Part shown: piece after piece, positions 48,742 to 60,172 of the stretch
How positions within the stretch are numbered: position 1 is the stretch's first letter
How the letters are laid out: each line of letters begins with the position of its first letter
DNA from: Oehlia diaphana
Lineage: Eukaryota > Glomeromycota > Glomeromycetes > Glomerales > Glomeraceae
Length of the DNA stretch: 64,000 nt
Direction of reading: 5' to 3'
NCBI GenBank assembly: GCA_003833135.1
Contig: QZLH01000366.1
Span: forward strand, 34,466 to 98,465
The notes under the pieces: generated by a model
Database searches by the model: none
What the model saw: the letters and a program-made list of their open reading frames with translations, nothing else
Told to the model about the DNA's origin: nothing
Program-made: the position numbers and the translations under genes

Positions 48742-50616
48742 TTAGTCATAAATCCGGAATTGCAATGAATTCGAATGCATCATAGCAATATCAAATTTGG
48801 TATCTTCCATGTTATCAAGATCCTTCGTGGCATCATCATCTATCGAACTTATAAATGATCTGTTTAATTCGAGCGTATTTAAACTTTCAATATCGCTCAT
48901 CTTAGTATCTGATTCATAATCATTACTCTCAAGCTGTGCTCTTGGAGTTACTTTCTTTCGAGTTTTCATTCGATAATGAATATCAAGTGTATAATCATTA
49001 ACATCTCTTGAAAACTTTTCTTCGGTTGGATTCATACGTTCAGTACTTTCTTCCCAATCTGTATAAAGTCGACCTGCAAGATCTTCCATGTCTACAGTAT
49101 ATTCTTCCTGAGGAAAGTTCTTTGGGATATATACGTATTCCCCTATATTCAATGTCTTTTTCAACCTTTCATCATCTTCGCCCATTCCAAATTTCTTAAA
49201 TACGTCGTCCCCTTCTTCTATTCTAACATACATATCTCCAGTAAACTGAATTTGATCGTGTTCAATCCTATAAATAGTAACGATTCTAAAAAATTCCCTT
49301 TCCTGAGACGATAGTTTATCATCTTCTATGGTCAACCTGATTAAATCATTCGTACGAATAACTTCAGTTCCAAACACTATTTCGCAATAATGTGGATATT
49401 TCTTTGATTCTTTTATTCTCTTTTTTTGTTCCTTGTCTTTGATCGACGTTATATGATGATTGTCTACTCTGAATTTATACTTCTTATTCGTCACGAATGA
49501 TTTCTGGCAAGTAGTAGCAATGTTAATTGCTTTATTAAAAGGATCATTTATATGTGAATTGTTACAATAACTTGCAATAGTTGGTTCAACTTCTCGCACA
49601 ATCCATGGAATCAACGATGACTCGGGGTAATATCTTATTCTATCCAAGGCCAAAAGTTGTACTTCATATATTGTCTCATTTATTTGTGAATGATCTGATG
49701 ATTTTTCTCCCTGTTCACTAATATTCATCACATATCCTGGCCAATTATAATACTCGGCAATATCTCTTTTATTGAACGACTCATCAGAAGTTGGAATCAT
49801 CAGATTTATATTAGGACCGACTACCCAGACAATTTCTCTGGGGCGATACATTGGACCAAAAAAACGGGACAATGTTTCACGGTCACGATCAATTTCTTTA
49901 TCTTGAGTAGTAGTAATAGATTTTTTATTTCTATTCCTTTTATTACAATATTTACATATACAACTTCCATTTTTCCCTAAATATAACCACCGAAAATGTG
50001 GTATAAACTCATTTTTTGATCTAAAACGACTTCCTCTGGGTAATCCTGATCAAATTTTAATTTCGATAAGTTTTTAATAATTAAATAAAAAAAAAGAAAA
50101 AAAATTATATATAAAAAGATTTACCAAATAAGTATATATCAGTTCTCTCAATTAATCCTTTATTATTATTTTGAACACTATGCACGGTAGACATAGGTAA
50201 CGATTCACGATCAATATGTGATGATGCAGGAAGTTTCGCGTAGAAAAAAAGCTTATATCCAGGGGGGAAATCCTGTAAGATAAAAGATTCTATATTTATC
50301 AAGTAAAGGACAGTAATGATAGTTGAACAGGTTAAATCACAGTTTAATTTAATCGAAAAAGAAAAAAAAATTTCGAAAAATTTGAAAATTTTGAAAATTT
50401 TTTTTGCTTCATACCATTAGTCTTTTCGATATCAGAAATAACATCTCCAAGGGTTTCCAACCATTGTCTGTAAACTGGACAGTCTTTATCAACTTCATAA
50501 AAGAAAAGCGCATGGTTTCCATTTCTCATGCGAAGGTCAGTATTTGGCCATGTTGATGAATCACCATCTGAAGTTGTGACCTGAATAGAAGTACGTTCAA
50601 CTTCGTAGTCGTTCAT
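48742..50616 (-). CDS. Clr2-like heterochromatin silencing protein
   Basis: Three exons (50616-50415, 50289-50125, 50045-48742) keep phase to 556 residues. The N-terminal half fits the cryptic loci regulator 2 N-terminal domain: SDGDSSTWPN, VYRQWLETLGDVISDI, DFPPGYKLFFYAKLP, then GLPRGSRFRSKNEFIPHFRW and a C-x-C-x-x-C cluster in SCICKYCNKR. The C-terminal half has MYRPREIVWVVG and the long beta-rich part (ALDRIRYYPESSLIPWI; EYVYIPKNFPQEEY) of the Clr2 transcription-silencing domain, which contains a BAH-like fold. In fission yeast Clr2 belongs to SHREC, a deacetylase-remodeller complex silencing heterochromatin. The second exon start (acceptor before 50289) is inferred from frame. A tail rich in Asp and Ser follows. 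The whole-gene assignment rests on motif order. Confidence 0.75.
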
Positions 50617-51401
50617 TTCCGTATTAAAAGAAGAAAAAAAATTCAAAAAAAATTTTTTTTTTCTTATGAGAAAGAAAGAATTGATCAGGTTATAAATATT
50701 TACACGGTATTTGATTAATTTAGCTGATCCGCATTTCGCATCCTGGTACTTGTATAAATAAGGCATCACTTCATATGAATAATGAGAATTTACGTGAACA
50801 AGTATGATGAGTTGTTCAACCTTGTTTGACTTTATAGGAATTAAAAATATAATTAAAACTCGTGTAAAATGTGTAATCGTGGTTTTAGAAAACGCGAAGT
50901 AAAAGCGATAAATATATTGTACCATGTAAAAAGTAAAGTAAAGTAAAGTAAAGTAAAGTGATTTTAATGACGCGAGACAAGTTGACATCATGACGTCACC
51001 TATGTTACCTATGTTTATAATGAATAATCCAGAAAATCTTTATGTAATTGATTAATGAAAATGGAAAATAATAATTAAATCAAATCCCAAAAAAGGAAAT
51101 CAATATATAATAATTTTTTTTATTAATTTTTTTTATAAACAAGTATTACGACTCGATATAACAATGTATCCGGATTAATGCGTTATATCAAAAAGGTTAT
51201 ACCGTATACAGATATTTATACGATTTCAAGATCGTGGAAAAATAGAATTTTATCGTTATATCAAATTTTTAATAACTATTCGAATGTAAATTATTATGAT
51301 CACAAAAATTACAAATATATAAAAACATTAACTACAATAGGGCAAAAAAAAATATCATTATAAATAATCTAAAAATTAATTCATTAAATTATAATATCAT
51401 T
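50617..51401. other. Intergenic DNA with (GTAAA)n microsatellite
   Basis: A pentanucleotide array GTAAA occurs about six times at 50928-50959, some 310 bp upstream of the Clr2-like start. The rest is AT-rich spacer next to the 3' end of the KCH-like gene. Confidence 0.6.
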
Positions 51402-53206
51402 CTAATTTCTATTTGGTCCACCTCCTTGTTGTGCATAATTATTATATCGAGGTGTTCTATTATGTTCTTGTTGATATCTTGAAGGAACTCCTCGTGATCT
51501 AGGATTTGATGTTGATGATGAAACTGAAGGTGCAGGAGAATAAGAACGAGCCGGTGAAGGTGCCCGATATAAATCGTGTTCATTATATTTATTTAAGGTA
51601 GATCTGTTGTTATTTTCACCTTGAGATCCACCATATTCTGAATATTTATCATCATCACCATCACTTCTTTCTGAAGGTGCATAATTAGTATTATTTAATA
51701 CAGCTCGTGCAACTAAATTATTTTCATGACCGCGCCTTGATGGTGGCGTTTGTGATCTATTAGGAAGACCGTAAGGATGATATCCTCCGGATCCATATGA
51801 TGTTGAATAAGATGAATAAGATGAATAAGATGATACATTGGTCATTCCAGACATTACAGATGAAACACTATTACGACGCGTCAAAGCTGGATTCGGTTGT
51901 TGTCCATTTGGTGGACCATAAGGTTGTACTCTTCCATATCCTGGAGTACCAGGTCTGGGTGGAGTTCCAGTTCTATATATTGGAGGAGTTCCAGTTCTTG
52001 GTGGAGTACCTGTTCTTGGAGGATAAACTGGAGTACCAGTCCTTGAAGGGACATTAACATTTGGTGAACCTGGTCTAGAAATGTATGGTGGTGGGACTCC
52101 CACATGTGTATAGGCTGGTGCTGGAGGATCGTCAACGACCACAGGAAGTGTAGGTTCTTTTGGAGGTATAACACCTTTCTTATTTTTCAAATTACTGGGA
52201 TTACCCTTGGCCAATGCGGCTGCTTCTTTATTTTGTGCGATACGTTTCCTAGATCTAATTTTAATTAATTCCGCGATTCTATAAATTGATTAATAAATGT
52301 ATTTAATAAAAATGTTATATACATAAAAAAAAAAAAAAAATGGATTTGATCATACATACCTTTTATCTACTTTGTGACAACAATATTCTTTAAGATTTCC
52401 TCTAATATGACATAAAAGAGGAATATACAAAACAAACGCTATGCAAAGCATAGAAAATGACAGAATAAAAATGATGAGTGTAAAGGCCATTAAAGCTACA
52501 GCAAATTGTTGAACTACATTATCTCCATAAGCTTTAATATCCCAATATCTTCTTGTATGATTGGATTGAACGATTGAATAAAGTGTAACAGCATTAACAG
52601 CTTGACGTGGTAATTCAGCAAATATAAGACGTTTCCATCCTAAAAGATAAGGAGAGGAAAAAAAAAATTTTAAAAAAATATTTCCCTTTTAACATGTTAA
52701 AATAAATTAATTATAAATTAAATACCTTTAAATGAAAAAAATACAAAAAAAGCCACATCATCAACTAATTTTGTTGATTCTTGAATTTGACAAAAGAAAC
52801 AATAATGTGTGTAACTTCTTAATGTATAATATCTTGTCGCAACAAGACTTGTAAATGTATAAGAAATATCTCTTGAAGCAACAATTGGTTTAGCTTTCTT
52901 AATATCCCAAAGCAAGATAATAAATGACATTAAAATAGCTCCAACAAAAATCCATTTTGAAATATAAATTGGAATTTTTGGCTTCACGGATGATCCCCAT
53001 TTATCAAATATTAACAGAATTCCCGCCGTCCATAAGTCAGCAATGTACACCAGTATCGTTTTTAAGACCACAACAAAGACTAAACAATATTTAAATTTTC
53101 TTGTAAATGAACGCTCGTAAAACTCATCTATATCTACAAAGTCAAATTTATGATCTTGAACGATCTTCCTTTCATTTTGCCATTGTGATTTTTTACAACA
53201 ACACAT
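51402..53206 (-). CDS. KCH1/PRM6-like low-affinity potassium transporter
   Basis: Three exons (53206-52726, 52639-52360, 52278-51402) keep phase to 545 residues. The N-terminus has CCCKKSQWQ, a possible palmitoylation site, and the KCH signature KFDFVDIDEFYERSFTRK. About five membrane segments follow, with IPIYISKWIFVGAILMSFII, ASRDISYTFTSLVATRYYTL, DDVAFFVFFSFKGWKRL and a last helix LMAFTLIIFILSFSMLCIAF. The cytosolic C-terminal 270 residues are low complexity. They include a run of RTGTPP-like repeats (residues about 335-365) and Ser/Tyr-rich parts. KCH proteins mediate potassium influx at the plasma membrane during calcium or pheromone responses in yeast. The tail is longer than in yeast members and may be a phosphorylated regulatory tail. 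Confidence 0.85.
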
Positions 53207-56100
53207 TTTTTTATAAATTTTATTTTATGATATCGGATGGAATGGTATGGTGATTGATTATTTCGAATAAAAGGGTTAGGGAATGATGGTATATTTTTGA
53301 AATGTTATAATTTTTTTTTTCGATTGTTCTTTAATTATTTGCCAAAAAAAAAACCAGAAAAAAAAAGGATAAAAAATAAAATATCATCAACAGAAAAACT
53401 AGCACTTATTAAGTAAAAGAATGCAAAGTAAGTCTATTTATACGTAGAAGTCTGAACCTTTTTTTTTTTCTATTAAAGGTCACAAGAAGTTCTGAAAAAG
53501 AACAAAAGATCAAACGAAATTTGCGTAAAAAAAATTATTAAAAACAAATGAAAGAGAGTTAATGATGGTGAGATAGAAGAAAAAAAGAAAGGAAGGTATA
53601 TAAAAAAAAAAAAAGGAAGAAAAAAGAACGAAAGGTATTTTTTACAGGAAATTAATTAATAAATAGAAATTAAAAAAACATGCAAAAGGTTTTCTCTTTT
53701 TGGGTCTTTGTGGGCACACAAAGATTTCCATATTAATATATAAATAATTTAGACCAAAATAAGTGGTTCGAATTATGCGTTATGTATATGTTTTATTAGT
53801 GTAACCTTCGGTTTCTTGGTATAAATTACTCTAAAACCACATTTTTAAAAAATGTATAAAATCATGTGATTCTTTTTTTTTTTGTGTCGTTAATTATATT
53901 TAATTATATTATTAATTATATAGATTAAATTGTTTCAACTTCGTTGTTCAAATTTTAACTCTGACGATTTATTGTGGCTCATTTGAAACTCATTGTATAC
54001 CATTATTGTAAACAAACAATATTTTTTTTTCTTAAAAGGATGGAACCATCTCAATCACGGAAATAATTTTCAGTGATTCCATTTGGGTTAATTTCGGAAC
54101 AAATTTCGCTTGAACATTTATAGCTAATATTAAGTGGTTTTTGCCTGGCCAAAGTTTCAAATGGACTTTAACACTACTTTAACCGTTTTAGTTTGAATGG
54201 CTGATCTACAACACCAACACTTTTATTGGATGTCAAAAAAATTGTGATCCAATCATTTTTGGACCTTTGAGGCTGTGCTGATTGATACATTTTTGGTTAT
54301 TGACATTAATTTGAATAATGATCGAACTTTCTTTTTTACAAATATTTATTTCTTAATTAATAACTTACTTAATAAGTTACCGCTTGTAACGTATATTTTA
54401 AGTAGTTCCGCTTTTACATGTACAATCAAGTTTAGTTCCAATCTTTTATGAACGCATATCTCTATAATTGCATTTATTTTGAAAATTATGTATGGGATCC
54501 TTGGAGATGATGCTCATCCTATTTGTTATGATATACGTTAGCTGAGTAGCATTTTATGAGAAATATATTTGACAAAAGGATGTAATAGACAGCTTTCACC
54601 CGTTAATAAAACCTGTTAATTAAGATGGTCTTGAATATTTAGAAATTTAAATATTTACGGGTTAACTTTTGGGGAGTTTCCGAAAAAGTCCGGTAATTGT
54701 TTTTTAATTTAATTCTCTTTAGAAAATGAAAATGAGAACAAAACCAGTTACTAAAAAAAAAAAAATAAAATCATGCGTGGAAACGAATAAATAACTTGAA
54801 AATATCGTCAAAAAATTTATGACTTGGTGGTCAATTTATAGTGATCATACAATCTTTTTTTTTTAGCATTGAATTTTTAAGAAAAACAAGTTTATGAATA
54901 ATTTAAAAAAATTTAGTTGTATTTATTCATAAAATTCATAGAATAGGAGTATAAAAGGAAAAGAAAATTTTCGGAATTCCAAAAAAGGACAGGATTTACG
55001 AAATCCCGGCGACCAGAATCCAACTTGACTCACAATCCTGGATTTCGTCGAAATGTACCGTAACCAATAAAAAATGATAATTATAACTGAGTTATAGTCA
55101 TTAGGAATAATAAGGTGACCAATAGGAATTAATGGTACTAATAACCGATTGATGTCTCGTAAAATAAAATCCCGCATATTCCTAATCGACTGAACAATAG
55201 ATTTTGAGAAGTATGATTGATAAATATTAATAAAATATAATTTTTAAAAATAAAAACATTGATTTTTGCGAAAATCATATTACAGGTACCGCCCGTTATA
55301 ATGAACACTCGAGCCATTAGTAAATTTTTTCTAATTGTCGTTATAATGTGATTTATTATGTTTTATATAACGACATAAAGGAATCTACAATTATATGTCG
55401 TTATAACGAGATGTCGTTATAACGAGCGTCATATATATATATAAAATGTTTAATTTTTGGCGGCGTATTAAGAAAAAAATATTAATTACGGCTAATAATA
55501 AAAATCTTTTCTTAGCGAAGAATTAGTTTTTGGTATATTGTATCACTTAAATTATCGTCTTCTGAAAATAGAAGGTCATATTTTATATACAAATAAAATC
55601 TTGTGGAATAAAAAAAAAATTAAAAACTATTTGAAATCTATAAAAGTTAAATTTTGAGAAGAATTTGCTAAAAATAAAAATCCGCACGCATATGGTTTAT
55701 TTATGATACATCATTTTTACTAACAATAAATTGCCAAGAAACATTGGATTATTTTGTCAATACTGATAAAATTGTGAACATCTAATATAAATTAAATTCC
55801 CTTTCTATTTTCAGTGTAAAATATTATTAGAAAATCTTTTCATTCCAATAAAATAAAAAATACAATAATATAAAAAATACAATAATGTTAGATATACAGT
55901 ACATACTGATCCATGTTCGAGAAAATACGCTAAGATCATATGTTCAAGCATGTGATCAATGTCAAAATTTCTTAATTCTCGTTCATATTTTGGATTTTCA
56001 TTTACATATTATCTAATAGTTATACGTTTTTACGTCTTTTACAATATTACATGATATTCAACTTTTAATAAATATTTGAAACCCCATTAAAAAGGCCATC
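53207..56100. other. 2.9-kb intergenic region with repeat fragments
   Basis: No gene recognised. Poly-A-rich and AAG-rich stretches occupy 53340-53640, upstream of the KCH-like gene. At about 55290-55435 copies of CGTTATAA occur with inverted outer ends (CGCCCGTTATAATGA versus CGCTCGTTATAACGA), probably another MITE of about 145 bp. Confidence 0.45.
55289..55432. mobile_element. Probable small MITE with CGTTATAA-rich ends
   Basis: The left end CGCCCGTTATAATGAACAC and the right end read inverted, CGCTCGTTATAACGACATC, agree at most positions. TGTCGTTATAACGAG is repeated directly near the right end. Boundaries are approximate. Confidence 0.45.
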
Positions 56101-56600
56101 TTCTGAAGAAAGTACCTAGAAGAGGACTATGGACCACATATTGGTTAGAACGAGATTTTGGTGACGGTGGATGGATCCATAGTGTCACTTTTTCACCTAG
56201 CGGGGAAGCTTTAGCTTTCGCAGGTCATGACTCTGAAATTAGTATTGCTTGGGGTGCTATTAAAAACATTAGGTTAACTGGTTTACCGTATCTAAGTTTA
56301 CTCTGGACATCTGAAGAAAAAATAATTGCAGCTGGCTATGATTGTGCACCTGTATTATTTGAAAGAGCTAACAAAGAATGGAAATAATCAAGAATAATTG
56401 ATGCTGGAAAAAAAAAGTCATAGGCGAGTCAACTGCCTTTAATAGATTTAACACGATTGGGACTCAAAAGGTCGTGGTGGTAGTGAAGATCTGAATTGAA
56501 TACTATTCATCAAAATACTTCAATTCGACATTATGCAGGGACATGTGAAAACGTAACATTTGGGATTTAGAAAGTTTGAAACCCAATTTAGAAACTTAAA
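56100..56600 (+). pseudogene. ARPC1 (Arp2/3 complex WD40 subunit) fragment
   Basis: The stretch LERDFGDGGWIHSVTFSPSG then EALAFAGHDSEISIA, LPYLSLLWTSEEKIIAAGYD and CAPVLFERANKEW matches the C-terminal half of ARPC1. Further on, ELNTIHQNTSIRHYAGTCEN and, after a deletion, IWDLESLKPNLET complete the order of the normal protein end. There are stops after NKEW and KKS, and a missing piece before IWDLESL where the last WD repeat should be. The N-terminal half is absent. No intron is visible in the fragment, so retroposition is possible. ARPC1 normally serves actin branching; this copy cannot. Confidence 0.75.
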
Positions 56601-56676
56601 AGTAAATATGAAAAGACTCATAAATTTTTTCTGATTTTGGATGGTATAATCCGGGTTTAATCAAATACCATATGTT

Positions 56677-56793
56677 GCGGATAGTAAGCGCCCCCAAAAA
56701 TAAGCACATCTGGCCAGAATTATGACGACTTTGGCCAGAATTATGAGGATCTTGGCCAGAATTAGGTGCAAAAAAAGGGTGCTTATATACCGC
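56677..56793. mobile_element. Small inverted-repeat element with TGGCCAGAATTA repeats
   Basis: The ends GCGGATAGTAAGCGCCC and, inverted, GCGGTATATAAGCACCC agree at most positions. Inside, TGGCCAGAATTA occurs three times at about 21-22 bp spacing. No coding capacity was seen. A related TTCTGGCCA piece lies inside the palindrome at 58378-58497. Confidence 0.55.
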
Positions 56794-56799
56794 AAAATT

Positions 56800-57330
56800 C
56801 GGTTTTAGTCTAAGAGCGGTACGAATTTTTTTTAAGTTACGTTGGTCTTCTAATAGTTGTAGGAATTGATTTTGGGAAAGGCAGTAATTATAATAAAATT
56901 TTCTATAATTAATGTAATTAATGTTTACAATTACATTCTAAATCTTAATTCAAAATTACTACGGAATTTTTGTTCGCTCAACAACCAATAGTTTGAACTA
57001 CTCAACCAGCTATTCAACTAATAGTTCAGCAATACATCAAATTACAAACGTTTAATGGTTTGGGCCAGCAAATTTTCTTTCAAGATTCGGCTTTCTTTCT
57101 TGTCATCAATTAATGTTATTCCAAATAGGATATACGCTTTCGCTACCAAAAAATCAATTACGTGTTCGTGTAATTGATATTTATAGATGGGATCCTTCAC
57201 CTCATGAAGTTATTCATATTAAATATGATCCAATCGTTCTTCTCATTTGGCTTTGTTACGAAATACAAACAATGAGACATATTCTTATATATAATCTTCA
57301 CCTGTACTATTCGTAGCAGCTATCCACTCA
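56800..57330. other. Spacer with an unassigned 67-codon open frame
   Basis: An open frame at 57113-57316 (LSLPKNQLRVRVIDIYRWDP, then HEVIHIKYDPIVLLIWL) has a protein-like composition but I do not recognise it. It may be another captured gene fragment, like its neighbours. Confidence 0.3.
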
Positions 57331-57334
57331 AGAT

Positions 57335-57403
57335 AACGTGTCATCCTTGTGCAGGGGACATGCTAATCTTCTATGTATAGTTCCAATTTTAATAAGTGTC
57401 GCT
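57335..57403 (-). pseudogene. U6 spliceosomal snRNA copy, truncated or decayed
   Basis: Read on the minus strand this stretch contains AAAATTGGAACTATACATAG, AAGATTAGCATGTCCCCTGC and ACAAGGATGACACG in order, the core of U6 snRNA. The ACAGAGA box reads ACATAGA and the AGC triad is kept. The canonical 5' stem-loop and the terminal U run are not recognisable. A change in the ACAGAGA box would normally be harmful, so this is more likely a dead copy than a working U6 gene. Confidence 0.8.
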
Positions 57404-57414
57404 ATTATAAGATC

Positions 57415-57935
57415 ATTTCGCCATCTCCAAATAGTGAAAGTGTTCAAACTTTACAAGATTCTGAGATAACAAAAGTTATACCTATAGAAAAAGGTAATTG
57501 TATGCCATTAAAATTAACCGGTTGAGACTACAATAAGTTGTATTGGATTAAAACCTGATGGTCCTGCAATATTATGTCGTTCGGCTGGAGTTTCTGCTCA
57601 ATTGGTTCGTACAGTGAGAAAGGTTATGCACAAGTAAAATTAAAAGTTGTGAAGTTAGGTTAATACATGTGGATTGTTGTGCCACGATTAGAACTATTTC
57701 AAATCCTGATCACCAACATGCTACTTTAGGAAAAGCAGGTAGAAGTAGATGGTTAGGTGTTAGATCAACTGTTAGAGGTGTTGCAATGAATGCTGTTGAT
57801 CATCCTCATGGTGTTGGAAGTGGTAAAAGTAAAGGAAATAGATATCCTGTAAGTCCTTGGGGTGTTTTAGCTAAAAGTGGTAAAACCAGAAAGAAACCAA
57901 ATAAATGGGTTATTAAACCTAGACAGAGAAGATAA
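57415..57935 (+). pseudogene. Mitochondrial ribosomal protein L2 (uL2m) gene fragment, frameshifted
   Basis: The last part (about 57642-57935) reads SCEVRLIHVDCCATIRTISN and PDHQHATLGKAGRSRWLGVR through the L2 hallmark AMNAVDHPHGVGSGKSKGNR to VIKPRQRR. Upstream, TTISCIGLKPDGPAILCRSA and GVSAQLVRT lie in a different frame, with MPLKLTG before them in a third. At least two or three single-base frame changes occur, one next to an AAAA run near 57642. No start or presequence is visible. The usual DHPHGGG is DHPHGVG here. The downstream half is well preserved, so the break may be recent; base-calling error at one site is possible but not at all of them. Confidence 0.8.
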
Positions 57936-58377
57936 AATAAAAATATCGATTTTTTACAAGTTATATGATTGAATTGTTATTATGATTAATAAAATCAAAT
58001 TGTATTTTTCTATTTTTCTCCAATAAATGTGCGATTTTATACTCATCATTAAATTTTTTAATAGGCTTTTTATTATTTATCTTAACTATGGAGTTAAATT
58101 ATAGAGTTACGGATCTACTGCTCCACGCAAGAAAAAGTAGAGGGAAGCGAAGTTAACAAGCACTGTCAACGAAGCAGACAAGTATTTAAGTTTAGTAAAT
58201 GAATAAATCTTCTAATTACAAAAAAAGGTTTGATGTTAAAAAAAATGAATTAAATTAAATTACATTCTGTATATGTTATTTATATAAATATTGTAAAATA
58301 CAAAAAAAGAAGGAAGAAGAGAAAAAAAAATATTTATAATTTTTTTTTATATTTAAAAAAATGAATTTTTCTAACCA
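57936..58377. other. AT-rich spacer
   Basis: No gene recognised between the L2 relic and the next palindrome. Poly-A and AAG-rich runs lie at 58299-58332. Confidence 0.4.
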
Positions 58378-58497
58378 TCACCGGGGGGGTGACGATCACC
58401 GGTGACTGAAATTATAGCGATCGATCAGCATTAAAAAAAATATAGTGCCGGTAAAAATTGATAATTCTGGCCAACGGTGATGATCACCCCCGGTGAT
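58378..58497. mobile_element. 120-bp palindromic element with ATCACCGGGGG ends
   Basis: The left end ATCACCGGGGGGGTGACGAT and the right end, inverted ATCACCGGGGGTGATCATCA, pair closely. CCGGT and TTCTGGCCA lie inside. The G runs stand out against the AT-rich surroundings. Non-coding; no target duplication identified. Confidence 0.6.
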
Positions 58498-60008
58498 TTT
58501 AAGTAAAAAATTTAAAAAAATTTATGTGAAAATTCCATTTCATAATTTATAGAATGTATAAATTATAAAGATGTTTGAAAATAAAACTTTATATTAACAA
58601 TGTCTTTTTAATCAAAGAGAAAACCAAGATGGTACACAAGAACCCCATATAAAATCTAATATAAATTAAAAATAATTAATATGAAATAAAATATCATTTA
58701 TTCAATCAAGAATAAAAAAAATAAATATTAAAATAAATTTTTACCAAATGCTTTTGCAGGATTACAATGACATTTTTCCTTCTTCATGAACATCTTTCTC
58801 AATGGGGCAATGTTCAAATGGATCATATCTGTATGATATATCATCAAAAAAATGTATTTGATTTTTTTCTAGGAATAATGCGAGTGCAATTGTATGAACT
58901 GGTGCATCTTCCCATCTAAAATAATATATATATTTTTTTTAAAAAAAAAAATAAAAAGGAGAAAAAAAATTTTCTTTGATAGTAAGAAATTGTATTGCCT
59001 TTCATAAAAAATCCTCCAGCTTTATCTAAAAATTCAAAAAATTTAATATCATCTCATCATTTGTTTCTATATCGATGATTATCCTGTTGCTGTGCAAAGA
59101 AGTTTGTAAAGTCCGCAACCTTCTCAACCAGCCATTCAATCAATTGTTTGACCTCCACAACCAGCTGATAATTCTCCTGTTGAAATCGGTTTTAACGAAG
59201 ATAATGTAGCGTCATGGAGTGAAACAATCGAAGTCCCTTTTGGAGTTTCCTCGACTCTATTTATAGCTCGTATATCCATTATCTCAGGTTTTCCATTTCC
59301 ATATGTTAATCTTTACCAAGAACTCGAGGGTATTTACATGACTCCTCGTCGATAGAGAGCGCAGGCACTCTCGTTGATCTCCTTATCATCGATCCCTGTA
59401 ATTATTTGTGGCGATCAACTGAGGTTAGAACTTCTGAATCTTGATTTTTCAGATCGAATTGCTAGATTTAATTTTTATATTTTATGTTTTTTCAGTTAAA
59501 AGTTCTGCTTCGAAATATGCTACAGTATATTCATACCCAGTCTTAAGACAAAATTGATCCGTGAACGAAAATATGACGACACCATCACTGTCATTTTAAA
59601 AAAAGAACGGGACAATATTCTTAACTATAGACCAAACAAGGATATCAATTACCTTGTGGGGAATTTTTGAATATATAATACACCACCTCATGAATTATTG
59701 CCAAGTGAAGCCAAGTGAAACACCATATCATAAATTAGTTATTAGTCAAAGCGGATTGATATTTCTTAAGAGTATAAAATACAACTGGGGTTAAATTTTG
59801 AATTTGAGCGTCAAGAATTGAGGATTTCTTTTGGCACTATTGATGATTGCTTTTTAACTTGCAAGAGTTCTCACTTCAATTATGTGAAAAATATATCAGA
59901 TAAGATAAATGGATACATGGTCAACATGGATACTTGTAAAACCTTGATTACAGTTAACCTTATGTATAAAAGGTCTGGGTTTATATTTATTCATCAGCAG
60001 AGTATGGG
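58498..60008. other. Intergenic DNA with possible gene fragments
   Basis: Short open pieces near 59100-59350 (for example FNEDNVASWSETIEVPFGVS on the + strand) look protein-like but have no recognised family and are soon interrupted. No complete gene was seen. Confidence 0.3.
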
Positions 60009-60172
60009 TTATTATATTGACATCCAGCAAAGTCTATGGACATTTAACAAAGTTTATGGAATATTATATTGACATTCAACAAAGTATATGGAATATTACA
60101 TTGACATTCAACAAAGTTTATGGAATATTATATTGATATTCAACAAAATTTATGGAATATTATATCGACATT
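60009..60172 (+). repeat. 32-bp tandem repeat, about five copies
   Basis: The unit contains ATTGACATTCAACAAAGT followed by TTATGGAATATTAT. Copies are head to tail with a few substitutions; the first is the most diverged. The 84-codon open frame that runs into it is a by-product of the repeat. Confidence 0.8.

Noticed and set aside
51797..52174. Open frames overlapping the KCH-like tail
   Set aside because: They are shadows of the repetitive RTGTP coding sequence in other frames.
54923..55177. 84-codon minus-strand open frame
   Set aside because: No recognisable domain or splice context; it lies in repeat-rich spacer.
57335..57403. Functional U6 snRNA gene
   Set aside because: The ACAGAGA box is changed and no 3' U run or 5' stem-loop is visible, so it is listed as a relic.
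57642..57935. Working mitochondrial L2 gene starting at an internal codon
   Set aside because: The preserved part is only the C-terminal half, with two or more frame changes upstream and no leader sequence.
59818..60072. 84-codon open frame
   Set aside because: Its end is made of the 32-bp tandem repeat and its start has no recognisable protein feature.
60009..60172. Possible CRISPR-like array
   Set aside because: Units are contiguous with no spacers, and the genome is eukaryotic.
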